Notes under the pieces: generated by a model | What the model saw: only the letters and a program-made list of their open reading frames with translations | Databases searched by the model: none | What the model was told of the DNA's origin: nothing | Source of the DNA: Candidatus Nitrotoga sp. CP45 | GTDB lineage: Bacteria; Bacteroidota; Bacteroidia; Flavobacteriales; Flavobacteriaceae | DNA: 11,925 nt | Direction: 5' to 3' | Assembly: GCA_943329165.2 (NCBI GenBank) | Contig: CALQCV020000036.1 | Span: forward strand, 1-11,925 | In this document: one piece after another, positions 1 to 6,767 of the stretch | Numbering within the stretch: position 1 is the first letter of the stretch | Layout: every line of letters begins with the position of its first letter | Position numbers and translations under genes: made by a program

Positions 1-2
1 AG

Positions 3-107
3 GGCTATCAGACTACCGATCTTAATGGAGATGGTTTTGTAGAAGCCTTTGATTATCCTATATTGTTTAATAATTCAGATAATTTAATTGAAACACTTCA
101 CCCATAA
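3..107 (+). CDS. C-terminal end of a secreted protein with a dockerin-like calcium loop (5' partial)
   Basis: An open frame enters from the left edge and stops at TAA 105-107, leaving 34 residues. It contains TDLNGDGFVEAFDY, which fits the EF-hand/dockerin type I calcium loop (D-x-N-x-D-G-x-V-x-x-x-D), followed by an Asn-Asn pair and a short tail ending in HP. From memory, many secreted proteins of Flavobacterium end in such DxNxDG repeats, usually two in tandem, so another copy probably lies just outside the window. I infer an extracellular or surface protein. The catalytic or adhesive part is not visible, so no further function can be given. The other two forward frames are closed within the first 45 bases, which supports this frame. 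The gene converges with hisS. Confidence 0.6.
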   Translation, partial: GYQTTDLNGDGFVEAFDYPILFNNSDNLIETLHP

Positions 108-161
108 GAGTAATGAATCACTAGACATCTAAAATAAATAATATTCCTATTATTAAGGAAG

Positions 162-181
162 TTAAAAAGTCCTCTTTTTAA
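162..181. terminator. Candidate bidirectional terminator hairpin between convergent genes
   Basis: TTAAAAAG (162-169) and CTTTTTAA (174-181) form a perfect 8-bp inverted repeat around the loop TCCT. The arm carries a T-run on either strand, as expected between two converging genes. The stem has only one G-C pair. A competing arm exists: ATTCCT 143-148 can pair with AGGAAT 181-186, or its TTCCT with AGGAA 156-160. Termination efficiency is therefore uncertain. Confidence 0.4.
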
Positions 182-206
182 GGAATGACTAATTACACCT
201 ACCGGG

Positions 207-1565
207 TTAAGATAGTTTATTAATAAGGTTTTCAAGATTTAACTGTACCTGTTCTCCTGATTGAATATCTTTTAAAGTAAAATTAAAACCATCAATTTCT
301 TTTACCACAAAGGGAATTCCTCTGCGTTCAGCATGTTTAAATTGCTTATCCATCTTAGCTGCATCAGGATACATTTCCGCATTTATATTTTGATTTCGAA
401 GTATTGTAATCGTTTTCATAGCCTCAAATGTCTGGCTTTCGCCAAAGTTCAAAAACAGCACTTTAGTAGATGTTGTCACCGTTTCTGGAAATAAATTCAG
501 TTCTTCCAGAACCAAATAAATTCTATCCAGACCAAACGAAATTCCTACACCACTCATGGCTGCCAAACCAAAAATTCCAGTCAAATCATCATAACGCCCG
601 CCACCACCTATAGAACCCATAGCAACTTCTTTTGGGGCTGCAACTTCAAAAATAGCTCCAGTGTAATAATTTAATCCTCGAGCCAAAGTCACATCTAAAT
701 CTAAAATCGCTTGTTGCAAACCTAAATTAGTAACATTGTCACAAATGAAACGCAATTCTTCAACACCTTTTTTTCCCTCATCAGAAGAGGATAGTAATTG
801 TGTTAGTTTTTCTAATTTCTCTTGAATCGTTCCGGTAAAGTTGAACAATGGTTGCACTTTTACTATAGCCGTTTCCGAAATACCTTTTTCAAGCATTTCA
901 TTTTTAACACCGTCAGCACCTATTTTGTCGAGCTTGTCCAAAGCCACCGTAAAGTCAATCAGTTTATCCGAAGCACCGATCACTTCAGCTATTCCCGATA
1001 AAATTTTTCTGTTATTAATTTTTATAGTAACACCATTTAACCCAAGCGATGCAAAAACCGAATCGTACAATTGTACCAACTCTACTTCCTGCCATAACGA
1101 TTTGGAACCAACAACATCAGCATCACACTGATAAAACTCTCTGAATCTTCCTTTTTGTGGTCGATCTGCACGCCAAACCGGCTGAATTTGATACCGTTTA
1201 AACGGAAACTCAATCTCGCTTTGGTGCTGCACAACATATCTTGCAAATGGAACGGTTAAGTCATACCGCAAGGCTTTTTCGGAAATCTTACTTGTCAGTT
1301 TTTTATAATCTAACGATCGAAATTCCTCACTAGAAACTTTGTCCAAATAATCTCCCGAATTCAATATCTTGAAAATCAAACGATCGCCTTCTTCCCCATA
1401 TTTTCCCATCAACGTATCCGAGTTTTCAAACGAAGGCGTTTCAATGGGTTGATAACCATATTTCTCAAAATGATGTCTCATTACCGAAATAATATAGTTA
1501 CGCTTAGCAACCTCTGCTGGTGAAAAATCTCGCGTGCCTTTTGGAATACTTGGTTTTGATGCCAT
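207..1565 (-). CDS. hisS: Histidyl-tRNA synthetase
   Basis: This class II aminoacyl-tRNA synthetase charges tRNA-His with histidine in the cytoplasm. The 452-residue length is normal for the bacterial enzyme. Visible are the N-terminal KGTRDFSP (9-16), motif 1 around [12 protein letters not shown] (36-47), the [14 protein letters not shown] segment (98-111) and motif 2 [11 protein letters not shown] (140-150). The histidine-specific loop [10 protein letters not shown] is at 294-303, GGGGRYDDL at 320-328 and motif 3 GISFGLDRI at 341-349. The last 85 or so residues, from [11 protein letters not shown], are the anticodon-binding domain. The ATG at 1563-1565 lies just before the first conserved block, and no clear Shine-Dalgarno precedes it. 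The gene is transcribed alone: it diverges from the ABC permease and converges with the partial gene at the left edge. Nothing conserved appears to be missing. Confidence 0.97.
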   Translation of the reverse strand: MASKPSIPKGTRDFSPAEVAKRNYIISVMRHHFEKYGYQPIETPSFENSDTLMGKYGEEGDRLIFKILNSGDYLDKVSSEEFRSLDYKKLTSKISEKALRYDLTVPFARYVVQHQSEIEFPFKRYQIQPVWRADRPQKGRFREFYQCDADVVGSKSLWQEVELVQLYDSVFASLGLNGVTIKINNRKILSGIAEVIGASDKLIDFTVALDKLDKIGADGVKNEMLEKGISETAIVKVQPLFNFTGTIQEKLEKLTQLLSSSDEGKKGVEELRFICDNVTNLGLQQAILDLDVTLARGLNYYTGAIFEVAAPKEVAMGSIGGGGRYDDLTGIFGLAAMSGVGISFGLDRIYLVLEELNLFPETVTTSTKVLFLNFGESQTFEAMKTITILRNQNINAEMYPDAAKMDKQFKHAERRGIPFVVKEIDGFNFTLKDIQSGEQVQLNLENLINKLS

Positions 1566-1573
1566 TGTTAATT

Positions 1574-1648
1574 AAGGAGTTAGAAATAAGGATTGTAGGA
1601 ATTCGTGATTTAGAAATCCTAATTCCTGATTCCCAAATCCTAAATTGT
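1574..1648. repeat. Degenerate simple-sequence spacer with a short inverted repeat
   Basis: The spacer upstream of hisS is made of variations on GGAATT/GATTTAGAAATCC, repeating roughly every 7-10 bases. AGGAATT (1598-1604) and AATTCCT (1621-1627) form a perfect 7-bp inverted repeat. The pattern resembles low-complexity spacers I recall from other Flavobacteria. I see no coding potential, and any regulatory role for hisS is unproven. Confidence 0.3.
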
Positions 1649-1688
1649 CTTGCAAATATCAATATTTTATGTCTGAATAGAAATTTTC

Positions 1689-1722
1689 TTGTAACAAATC
1701 GTTTATTTTAGTGTCAAATTTG
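1689..1722 (+). promoter_or_regulatory. Candidate Bacteroidota-type promoter of the ABC permease gene
   Basis: CAAATTTG (1715-1722) matches the Flavobacterium -7 consensus TAnnTTTG at 7 of 8 positions. A TTG at 1689-1691 lies 23 bases upstream, inside the accepted 17-23 spacing. Only four bases separate the -7 box from the ATG at 1727, so the transcript would be nearly or fully leaderless. Confidence 0.42.
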
Positions 1723-1726
1723 CGGT

Positions 1727-2977
1727 ATGAAAGGAATAGGTCTATTTAGAGAAAATGTAAAAATTGCGTTGGGTTCCATACGAACGCAGTTACTTCGCAC
1801 CATTTTGACCGTTGTTATTATTGCCATTGGAATTACAGCTTTGGTTGGGATTTTGACTGTTGTTGCAGCTCTCGAAAACAATTTGAATTCCACTTTTGCC
1901 TCAATGGGTTCAAATACGTTCAATATAAATCAATACGCAAATACCTTACGCGGAGATGGTGGTACAAAAATTGAAAAAATAAATCCAATTATTACCTATA
2001 CCGAAGCCAAAGCTTTTAAAGAAAAATACAACTTTACAATGGCGGAGACTTCACTGTCATTTGTTGCGACTTCAAGTGCCGAAGTGAAATTTGAAAATCA
2101 AAAAACAGATCCGGAAATTTCGGTAATTGGTATTGACGAATATTATTTAACCAACTCCGGTTTGGAAGTTACCCAAGGCAGAAACTTCAACTCATTTGAC
2201 ATTTCAAATAATGTGTATTCTTGCGTCGTAGGTTCTGATTTTGCTACAAAAGGGTTGTTGAAAGATGTCAACCCACTTAATGAAATTCTTTCCATTCGTG
2301 GTGCCAAATTCAAAGTCATTGGTGTGTTAAAAGAAAAAGGTTCCTCTTTTGGAAACAAAAAAGACTTGAGAATTATGATTCCGATTCAAGTGGCGCGTTC
2401 GTTATTTTCGCAAGCCAATATTAATTACTCATTGAGCACCATGATTCAAAAAACAGAATTGCTCGATGCTGCCATTGACAATGCGATTACCACCATGCGC
2501 AAAATCAGAAAACTAAATCCGGTTGAAGAAGAAAATTTTGGCATTTCTCGAAGTGATGATTTAGTCAATAAAATTGCGAGCATTACTGATTTCCTGGGCA
2601 TTTCAGCTTGGTTAATTGGGATAATTACCATTCTAGGTTCCTCTATCGCCCTTATGAATATTATGATCGTTTCTGTAACCGAAAGAACTCGTGAAATTGG
2701 CGTTAGAAAAGCATTAGGCGCCAAAAAAAGTGCTATTGCAATTCAGTTTTTTATCGAAACAATAACCGTTGGACAAATTGGTGGGATTCTCGGAATAATA
2801 TTGGGAATTTCCGTTGGTTTTCTTATTTCATCCCTACTTGACTTGGCATTTGTGACTCCATGGGGAGCCATCTTTGCTGCCTTTGTAACCAGTTTTATTG
2901 TTGGCTTAGTTTCCGGATTATATCCCGCGATAAAAGCTTCCCAGCTTGATCCCATTGAAGCGTTGCGCTATGAGTAG
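1727..2977 (+). CDS. ABC transporter permease, MacB/FtsX family
   Basis: This is an inner-membrane permease of 416 residues with the MacB-type layout. A short cytoplasmic N-terminus is followed by a first membrane helix (about 26-48), then a large periplasmic MacB_PCD-like domain (about 50-285). The C-terminal FtsX domain has helices near 292-315, 345-370 and 378-398. The coupling segment [15 protein letters not shown] (318-332) and the C-terminal [18 protein letters not shown] are the family hallmarks. MacB-type proteins do not form a channel; they transmit ATP hydrolysis to the periplasm and drive lipoprotein, peptide or drug export with an outer-membrane partner. Here the ATPase is neither fused nor adjacent, so it must be encoded elsewhere or outside this transcript. 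The substrate cannot be told from sequence. The gene stands alone between divergent hisS and convergent prmC. Confidence 0.88.
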   Translation: MKGIGLFRENVKIALGSIRTQLLRTILTVVIIAIGITALVGILTVVAALENNLNSTFASMGSNTFNINQYANTLRGDGGTKIEKINPIITYTEAKAFKEKYNFTMAETSLSFVATSSAEVKFENQKTDPEISVIGIDEYYLTNSGLEVTQGRNFNSFDISNNVYSCVVGSDFATKGLLKDVNPLNEILSIRGAKFKVIGVLKEKGSSFGNKKDLRIMIPIQVARSLFSQANINYSLSTMIQKTELLDAAIDNAITTMRKIRKLNPVEEENFGISRSDDLVNKIASITDFLGISAWLIGIITILGSSIALMNIMIVSVTERTREIGVRKALGAKKSAIAIQFFIETITVGQIGGILGIILGISVGFLISSLLDLAFVTPWGAIFAAFVTSFIVGLVSGLYPAIKASQLDPIEALRYE

Positions 2978-3052
2978 TTAGTATTCAGTGTTTAGTCGCA
3001 GTCTACAGTAAGTCTCCGTGCATCTATTTTTTCTCAGTGCAACTCTGTGAAA
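2973..3052. repeat. Degenerate short tandem repeats in the permease-prmC spacer
   Basis: Two repeat patterns lie end to end. From 2973 to about 3013 AGT recurs about every 7 bases (2973, 2980, 2987, 2994, then 3000 and 3007), giving a degenerate TTAGTNN/CAGTCTA array. Then come three related 10-mers: CTCCGTGCAT (3014-3023), CTCAGTGCAA (3033-3042) and CTCTGTGAAA (3043-3052). The array begins over the permease stop codon and ends 9 bases before the prmC stop. No strong terminator hairpin is seen here. Confidence 0.45.
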
Positions 3053-3061
3053 CAAAAAAAA

Positions 3062-3973
3062 TCATAATTTCTCGGCAAATACGATTCGGTCATTTTCATA
3101 AATATCTTTTATCAATTTGACATTTTTAAAACCAAAACTCTCAAATAATTCAACTGTTTCCTTTCCTAAATACTGATTGATTTCGAAATACAATTTCCCA
3201 TTCAGACTTAAATTTTTCTTTGCCAGTTCCGCAATTTTTCGATAAAAAAGCAACGCATCAGTATCTTCAACAAACAAGGCCAGATGTGGTTCATACTCTA
3301 AAACATTGCGTTTAATTTCAGCTTTTTCCAAATTTCGAACATACGGCGGATTAGAAACGATTATGTCAAAGCAAGTGGGAAGTTTGAAGTTAGAACCTGC
3401 CGGCAGGCAGGCATGGGTTGGGAGTTGTTTTAAATCGTTTATTTTTAAAATATCAACATTTACAAAATTTACTTTAACAGCATTTATATCAGCATTTTTT
3501 TGGGCTATTACCAAAGCTTTATCCGAAACATCAATCGCAAAAACTTCAGCATTTGGAATATTTGCTGCCAATGAAATGGCAATGCAGCCACTACCCGTTC
3601 CAATGTCAAGGATTCTAACTTTTCCCTCTTCCCTCTTCCCTTTTCCCTCATTATTGATAATAATTTCAACTAACTCTTCTGTCTCGGGTCGCGGAATTAA
3701 AGTGTTTTCGTTGACTTCAAATCGCAAACCATAAAACTCAGTTTCACCCAAAATGTATTGAATTGGTTTTTGAATTTTCAAATCGGAAAGAATACTTTTC
3801 CATTGTTTTACATGAGTACCATCCATTACCGCTTCTGGATTGAGCGCCAAATCTATTCGTTTCAGTCCGTGCAATTTCTCCAATATGATATAGAAAAAGC
3901 TATCGATTTCCTGTTCGTCATACAAAGCAAAAAGCTCTTTAAGTAAAATGGTTTTGTAATTTTTAAGTAGCAT
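3062..3973 (-). CDS. prmC: Release factor glutamine methyltransferase PrmC (HemK family), with in-frame repeat insertions
   Basis: PrmC transfers a methyl group from SAM to the glutamine of the GGQ motif of peptide-chain release factors, aiding termination of translation. Counting from the ATG, visible parts are an N-terminal helical domain (about 1-75), the linker LGETEFYGLRFEV...LIPRPETEELV (75-102), the SAM-binding motif RILDIGTGSGCIAI (120-133) and catalytic NPPY (208-211). The C-terminus holds the last strands of the methyltransferase fold. Two segments look foreign: a Gly/Lys/Glu-rich stretch (about 107-118) encoded by a purine tract, and LPTHACLPAGSNFKLPTC (184-201), built on a G+C-rich palindrome just before the strand leading into NPPY. 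Both preserve frame and sit in expected loops, so the enzyme is probably active. I chose the ATG at 3971-3973; a TTG at 3979 adds two residues. It lies 6 bases after the GNAT stop, suggesting co-transcription. Confidence 0.93.
   Translation of the reverse strand: MLLKNYKTILLKELFALYDEQEIDSFFYIILEKLHGLKRIDLALNPEAVMDGTHVKQWKSILSDLKIQKPIQYILGETEFYGLRFEVNENTLIPRPETEELVEIIINNEGKGKREEGKVRILDIGTGSGCIAISLAANIPNAEVFAIDVSDKALVIAQKNADINAVKVNFVNVDILKINDLKQLPTHACLPAGSNFKLPTCFDIIVSNPPYVRNLEKAEIKRNVLEYEPHLALFVEDTDALLFYRKIAELAKKNLSLNGKLYFEINQYLGKETVELFESFGFKNVKLIKDIYENDRIVFAEKL
3371..3424. repeat. In-frame repeat-like insertion with a G+C-rich palindrome inside prmC
   Basis: This 54-bp (18-codon) block contains CCTGCCGGCAGG (3396-3407), a perfect 12-bp palindrome extended by another CAGG. 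The flanks GGGAAGTTTGAAGTT and GGGTTGGGAGTT resemble each other. Its G+C richness contrasts sharply with the surrounding gene. The encoded residues start and end with LPT. Comparison with PrmC as I know it places the block in the loop before the NPPY strand, where no such segment is expected. The exact ends are inferred from protein comparison. Confidence 0.6.
3619..3649. repeat. 31-bp pure pyrimidine tract (purine on the coding strand) inside prmC
   Basis: All 31 bases are C or T on the + strand and are arranged as repeated TTCCC/CTTCCC units. On the prmC coding strand this reads as GGGAAGA-type repeats and gives the residues EGKGKREEGK just before the SAM-binding motif. It is followed by an AT-rich TTATTGATAAT stretch (3651-3661). 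Confidence 0.6.
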
Positions 3974-4002
3974 TATCAATTATTCATTATCAATTGTCAA
4001 TT
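3971..4002. repeat. Direct repeat spanning the GNAT stop and prmC start
   Basis: CATTATCAATT occurs perfectly at 3971-3981 and 3985-3995, and a partial copy GTCAATT follows at 3996-4002. The first copy supplies the prmC ATG (complement of CAT 3971-3973). The second lies within the last codons of the GNAT gene, encoding its TIDNE tail. Confidence 0.6.
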
Positions 4003-4480
4003 CCTTTATCATCCAAACTGGACAAGTTGCGTGACCTGTATTCCCCATGGGCGCACACAGATATTCAAAACCGGCTTTTTTGTATAAATGCTGCGCTGTT
4101 AACATTTCGGGCAAGGTTTCGAGGTAACACTTTTCATACCCTAATTCAGTGGCTTCTTGCAAACATTTTTGTATCATTTGAAATCCAATTCCTTTACCTC
4201 TAATTTCCTGGAGAAAATACATTTTTTGCAATTCGCAGATATTTTCTATGGAACTTTCCAATTGCGAAACGCCAGCGCCACCATTGATTTTACCTTCACT
4301 TTCAACAACAAAATAAGTTGCCCGTGTTTTGTCATAGGTTTCAAACATAAAATCTAATTGTGTGTCAGCAAATGCAGTTCCCGTCTTTGGAAAATTATCT
4401 GCGATAAAAACTTCCCGAATAACCGCTGCAATTTGTTGGTTGTCTTCCTTTTTTATTTCTCTTATTACGATGTCATTCAT
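3980..4480 (-). CDS. GNAT family N-acetyltransferase
   Basis: A 166-residue single-domain GNAT acetyltransferase, which would transfer acetyl from acetyl-CoA to an amine. The start matches GNAT strand 1 (IVIREIKKEDNQQIAAVIREVF, about 4-25). ELQKMYFLQEIRGKGIG (83-99) is motif A with the pyrophosphate-binding R-G-K-G-I-G loop. CYLETLPEMLTAQHLYKKAGFEYL (118-141) is motif B, with the tyrosine of LYKKAGF as the likely general acid. The substrate cannot be predicted: the family acts on amino acids, antibiotics, polyamines or protein termini. It lies directly upstream of prmC with a 6-base gap, and its last codons fall in a direct repeat. It diverges from ribD, the two start codons being 28 bases apart. 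The same-strand pairing with prmC suggests co-expression but not necessarily a common function. Confidence 0.88.
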   Translation of the reverse strand: MNDIVIREIKKEDNQQIAAVIREVFIADNFPKTGTAFADTQLDFMFETYDKTRATYFVVESEGKINGGAGVSQLESSIENICELQKMYFLQEIRGKGIGFQMIQKCLQEATELGYEKCYLETLPEMLTAQHLYKKAGFEYLCAPMGNTGHATCPVWMIKELTIDNE

Positions 4481-4496
4481 TCTAAAACTAATGTCT

Positions 4497-4504
4497 TATT
4501 TTTG
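4497..4504 (+). promoter_or_regulatory. Candidate -7 promoter element of ribD
   Basis: TATTTTTG matches the Bacteroidota -7 consensus TAnnTTTG fully. No TTG is found at the expected distance upstream, which lies within the start of the divergent GNAT gene. The box lies four bases before the GTG at 4509. This favours that GTG over an in-frame ATG at 4491, which would sit upstream of the box. Confidence 0.42.
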
Positions 4505-4508
4505 TGAT

Positions 4509-5549
4509 GTGAAGATACACGAAAATTATATAAACCGCTGCATCCAATTAGCCAAAAATGGCTTGGGAACAACCTATCCAAATCCGCTGGTCGGCAGTAT
4601 CATTGTTTACAATAATAAAATTATTGGTGAAGGTTGGCACCAAAAATCAGGGGAACCGCATGCCGAAGTCAATGCAATAAACTCAGTAAAAGACAAATCA
4701 TTATTAACAAAAGCTACTATCTATGTTTCACTGGAACCATGCAGTCATTTTGGGAAAACACCACCATGTTGCGATTTAATTATCAAGCATAAAATTCCAA
4801 ATATTGTGGTTGGAACTATCGACCCAAATAGTAAAGTTTCTGGTGCCGGAATAAAGCGTTTACGAGAAAACGGTGCTAATGTAACTGTTGGTGTCTTGGA
4901 AAAAGAATGCAACGAATTGAACAAACGGTTTTTTACCTTTCATCAAAATAAACGGCCTTACATCATACTGAAATGGGCAGAAAGTCAGGACGGATTTATT
5001 GCTCCATTGACTAAAGATAAAAAAGAACCCGTTTGGATTTCTAATGAATTTTCGAGACAATTGGTTCATAAATGGCGAAGCGAAGAACAGGCTATTTTGG
5101 TTGGAACGAAAACGGTATTAGTTGACAATCCAAAATTAGATGTTCGCGATTGGACCGGTAAAAATCCGATACGGATTGTTTTAGACAAAAGTGGTAAAAT
5201 AGACAAAAATTATTATGTAAAGAATGATCTAATTAAGACTATCATAATAACCGAGCAAGAAAATTTAACATCTAGTGAAAATTGTATTTATGAAAATGCT
5301 ATCTTTGATACTAAGCTAACCAAAACTATTGCCGATATTTCATACAAATATGGCATCCAATCTATACTTATTGAAGGCGGAAAACAAACACTTCAAAGTT
5401 TTATTGACGGTGATTTTTGGAATGAAGCTAGGGTTTTTATTGGAAAAAGTCATTTGAAAAGCGGTGTAAAAGCACCTGTTTTAGGTGGAAATTTCCAAAC
5501 TAAAAACGTAAAAGACGACCAACTTAAAATTTTTTTCAACCATGATTAA
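4509..5549 (+). CDS. ribD: Bifunctional riboflavin biosynthesis deaminase/reductase RibD
   Basis: RibD carries out two consecutive cytoplasmic steps of riboflavin synthesis. It deaminates 2,5-diamino-6-ribosylamino-4-pyrimidinone 5'-phosphate, then reduces the ribosyl chain with NADPH. The deaminase domain (about 1-143) has the zinc motif HAE (51-53) and PCSHFGKTPPC (77-87). The reductase domain (about 148-345) has KWAESQDGFIA (155-165), LVGTKTVLVDNPKL (197-210) and the nucleotide-binding IEGGKQTLQSF (288-298). Length 346 is typical. I chose GTG 4509-4511 because VKIHENYINRCIQLA is where the family normally begins. The frame remains open upstream to 4362, but that part is antisense to the GNAT gene and contains no family sequence. 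ATG 4491 would add six residues. There is no room for an FMN riboswitch. The 3' end overlaps the HAD gene by 8 bp. Confidence 0.94.
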   Translation: MKIHENYINRCIQLAKNGLGTTYPNPLVGSIIVYNNKIIGEGWHQKSGEPHAEVNAINSVKDKSLLTKATIYVSLEPCSHFGKTPPCCDLIIKHKIPNIVVGTIDPNSKVSGAGIKRLRENGANVTVGVLEKECNELNKRFFTFHQNKRPYIILKWAESQDGFIAPLTKDKKEPVWISNEFSRQLVHKWRSEEQAILVGTKTVLVDNPKLDVRDWTGKNPIRIVLDKSGKIDKNYYVKNDLIKTIIITEQENLTSSENCIYENAIFDTKLTKTIADISYKYGIQSILIEGGKQTLQSFIDGDFWNEARVFIGKSHLKSGVKAPVLGGNFQTKNVKDDQLKIFFNHD

Positions 5550-6150
5550 CGCTATAATTTTTGATTTTGGAGATGTCTTTATTAATCTCAATAAAGAAAC
5601 ATCGATCGAAGAGTTTAAAAAGTTAGGATTGGATGGTCCAAATGAAGATTTGATAGCGCAAAATGATTTATTCGAAAAAGGAAAAATAACCGAACTCGAA
5701 TTCATAAACTCCTTTTCAACCTATATCCCAAATGCCAGTATTGAAGAAATAGTTAAAGCATGGAACTCCATTATTGGTGATTTTCCATTAGAAAGACTAG
5801 AATTTTTACAAATGCTCTCTTCCAGATATCGTTTGTTTTTGTTAACCAATACCGATTCAATTCACATTAGTCGTTTTGAACATAACGTAGGCATGTCATT
5901 TTATAGTGATTTTTATCGCTGTTTTGAAAAAGTGTATTACTCCTATGAAATGGGGATGCGAAAACCCGACACCGAAATTTTCACCACCATACTCAGCAAA
6001 CACGATTTATCGCCAAAACGAACTTTATTTGTTGATGATAAAAAAGACAACACTGACGCTGCAGAATCACTAGGACTGCACGTTTGGAATTTAAAAGTTG
6101 GTGAAGAAGATGTTGTCGATTTGTTTGGTCAAAAACATTTGCCTTTATAG
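5542..6150 (+). CDS. HAD-superfamily phosphatase, YihX-like
   Basis: A 202-residue HAD hydrolase. Motif I is IFDFGDVFINL (6-16) with nucleophile D8; the usual second aspartate of DxD is replaced by G10, as in the DxGNV type typified by YihX. Motif II is LLTNTD (100-105), motif III lysine is in MRKPD (139-143), and motif IV is LFVDDKKDN (162-170) with D165/D166. A small helical cap lies between motifs I and II, as in subfamily IA. YihX of E. coli is a sugar-phosphate phosphatase; the substrate here is unknown. The start codon lies inside the end of ribD (8-bp overlap), indicating translational coupling. In riboflavin synthesis the RibD product must lose its phosphate before lumazine synthesis, a step done by HAD phosphatases in other organisms, so this protein is a good candidate for it (inference). 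Confidence 0.88.
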   Translation: MINAIIFDFGDVFINLNKETSIEEFKKLGLDGPNEDLIAQNDLFEKGKITELEFINSFSTYIPNASIEEIVKAWNSIIGDFPLERLEFLQMLSSRYRLFLLTNTDSIHISRFEHNVGMSFYSDFYRCFEKVYYSYEMGMRKPDTEIFTTILSKHDLSPKRTLFVDDKKDNTDAAESLGLHVWNLKVGEEDVVDLFGQKHLPL

Positions 6151-6152
6151 TT

Positions 6153-6767
6153 TTGGAAATAAAAGATACTTTTAAAACTATAACTTCTCCTTCTCCCGAA
6201 ATTCTTTTTAAAGAAAAAAACAGCAAGTTTTTTGGCTATGCCTTTCCAATCACTTCAGAAGACGAAATCAAATCCATTTTATTCAACTTACGCAAACAAC
6301 ACTTTGGTGCCGGTCATTTTTGCTATGCATTTCAACTGGGTACTGATACCGTTTCCTTTCGAGTCAATGATGATGGAGAGCCAAGCAATTCAGCAGGAAT
6401 GCCTATTTATGGCCAAATTCAATCTTTTAGTTTAACTAACATTTTAGTAGTTGTGGTTCGATTTTTCGGCGGAGTAAAATTAGGTGTTGGTGGATTAATT
6501 TCTGCTTATAAAACAGCAGCTCAAATGGCTTTAGAAGAATCCGTAATCCTTGAAAAAACAATAGACATTCATTATCAAATTTCCTTTGATTATAAAAATA
6601 TGAATAAAGTAATGCGAATAATCAAAGAAAAAAACTTAGTAATCCTCTCGCAGCAAATGGAAGAACGCTGCCAAATTCAAATCAGCACCCGGAAAAAAAA
6701 TGCCGAAATTATTTTCGACATTTTTACAAATTTATTTGAGATTGAAATTAAAAAAATTAAGCATTAA
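6153..6767 (+). CDS. YigZ/IMPACT family protein (UPF0029)
   Basis: A 204-residue cytoplasmic protein of the YigZ/IMPACT family. The N-terminal domain (about 15-130) contains KEKNSKFFGYAFP (20-32), FCYAFQLG (56-63), RVNDDGEPSNSAGMPIYGQI (70-89) and the family signature NILVVVVRFFGGVKLGVGGL (96-115). The remainder (about 140-200) fits the C-terminal DUF1949 ferredoxin-like domain. Eukaryotic IMPACT regulates Gcn2 signalling; the bacterial role is poorly defined. The start is TTG at 6153-6155, two bases after the HAD stop. No ATG occurs before residue 83, and conserved sequence begins well before it, so the non-ATG start is required. It forms an apparent transcript with ribD and the HAD gene. 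The last 11 bp overlap the end of the convergent thioesterase gene. Confidence 0.9.
   Translation: MEIKDTFKTITSPSPEILFKEKNSKFFGYAFPITSEDEIKSILFNLRKQHFGAGHFCYAFQLGTDTVSFRVNDDGEPSNSAGMPIYGQIQSFSLTNILVVVVRFFGGVKLGVGGLISAYKTAAQMALEESVILEKTIDIHYQISFDYKNMNKVMRIIKEKNLVILSQQMEERCQIQISTRKKNAEIIFDIFTNLFEIEIKKIKH

Noticed and set aside
841..1131. 96-codon open frame on the + strand
   Set aside because: It lies wholly antisense to the well-conserved hisS gene and resembles no protein; it is a shadow frame.
2973..3052. CRISPR array
   Set aside because: Units are 7-10 bases, degenerate and without unique spacers.
3306..3734. 142-codon open frame on the + strand
   Set aside because: It is antisense to prmC, and its length comes from the repeat insertions and codon bias of prmC.
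3974..3979. TTG start of prmC at 3979 giving two extra residues
   Set aside because: An ATG two codons later is more likely and still gives the full family N-terminus.
4362..4508. N-terminal extension of ribD up to an ATG at 4362
   Set aside because: It is antisense to the GNAT gene, has no RibD family sequence, and lies upstream of the best promoter element.
4481..4508. FMN riboswitch before ribD
   Set aside because: The spacer is 28 bases, far too short for the conserved RFN element, and the neighbouring sequence is coding.
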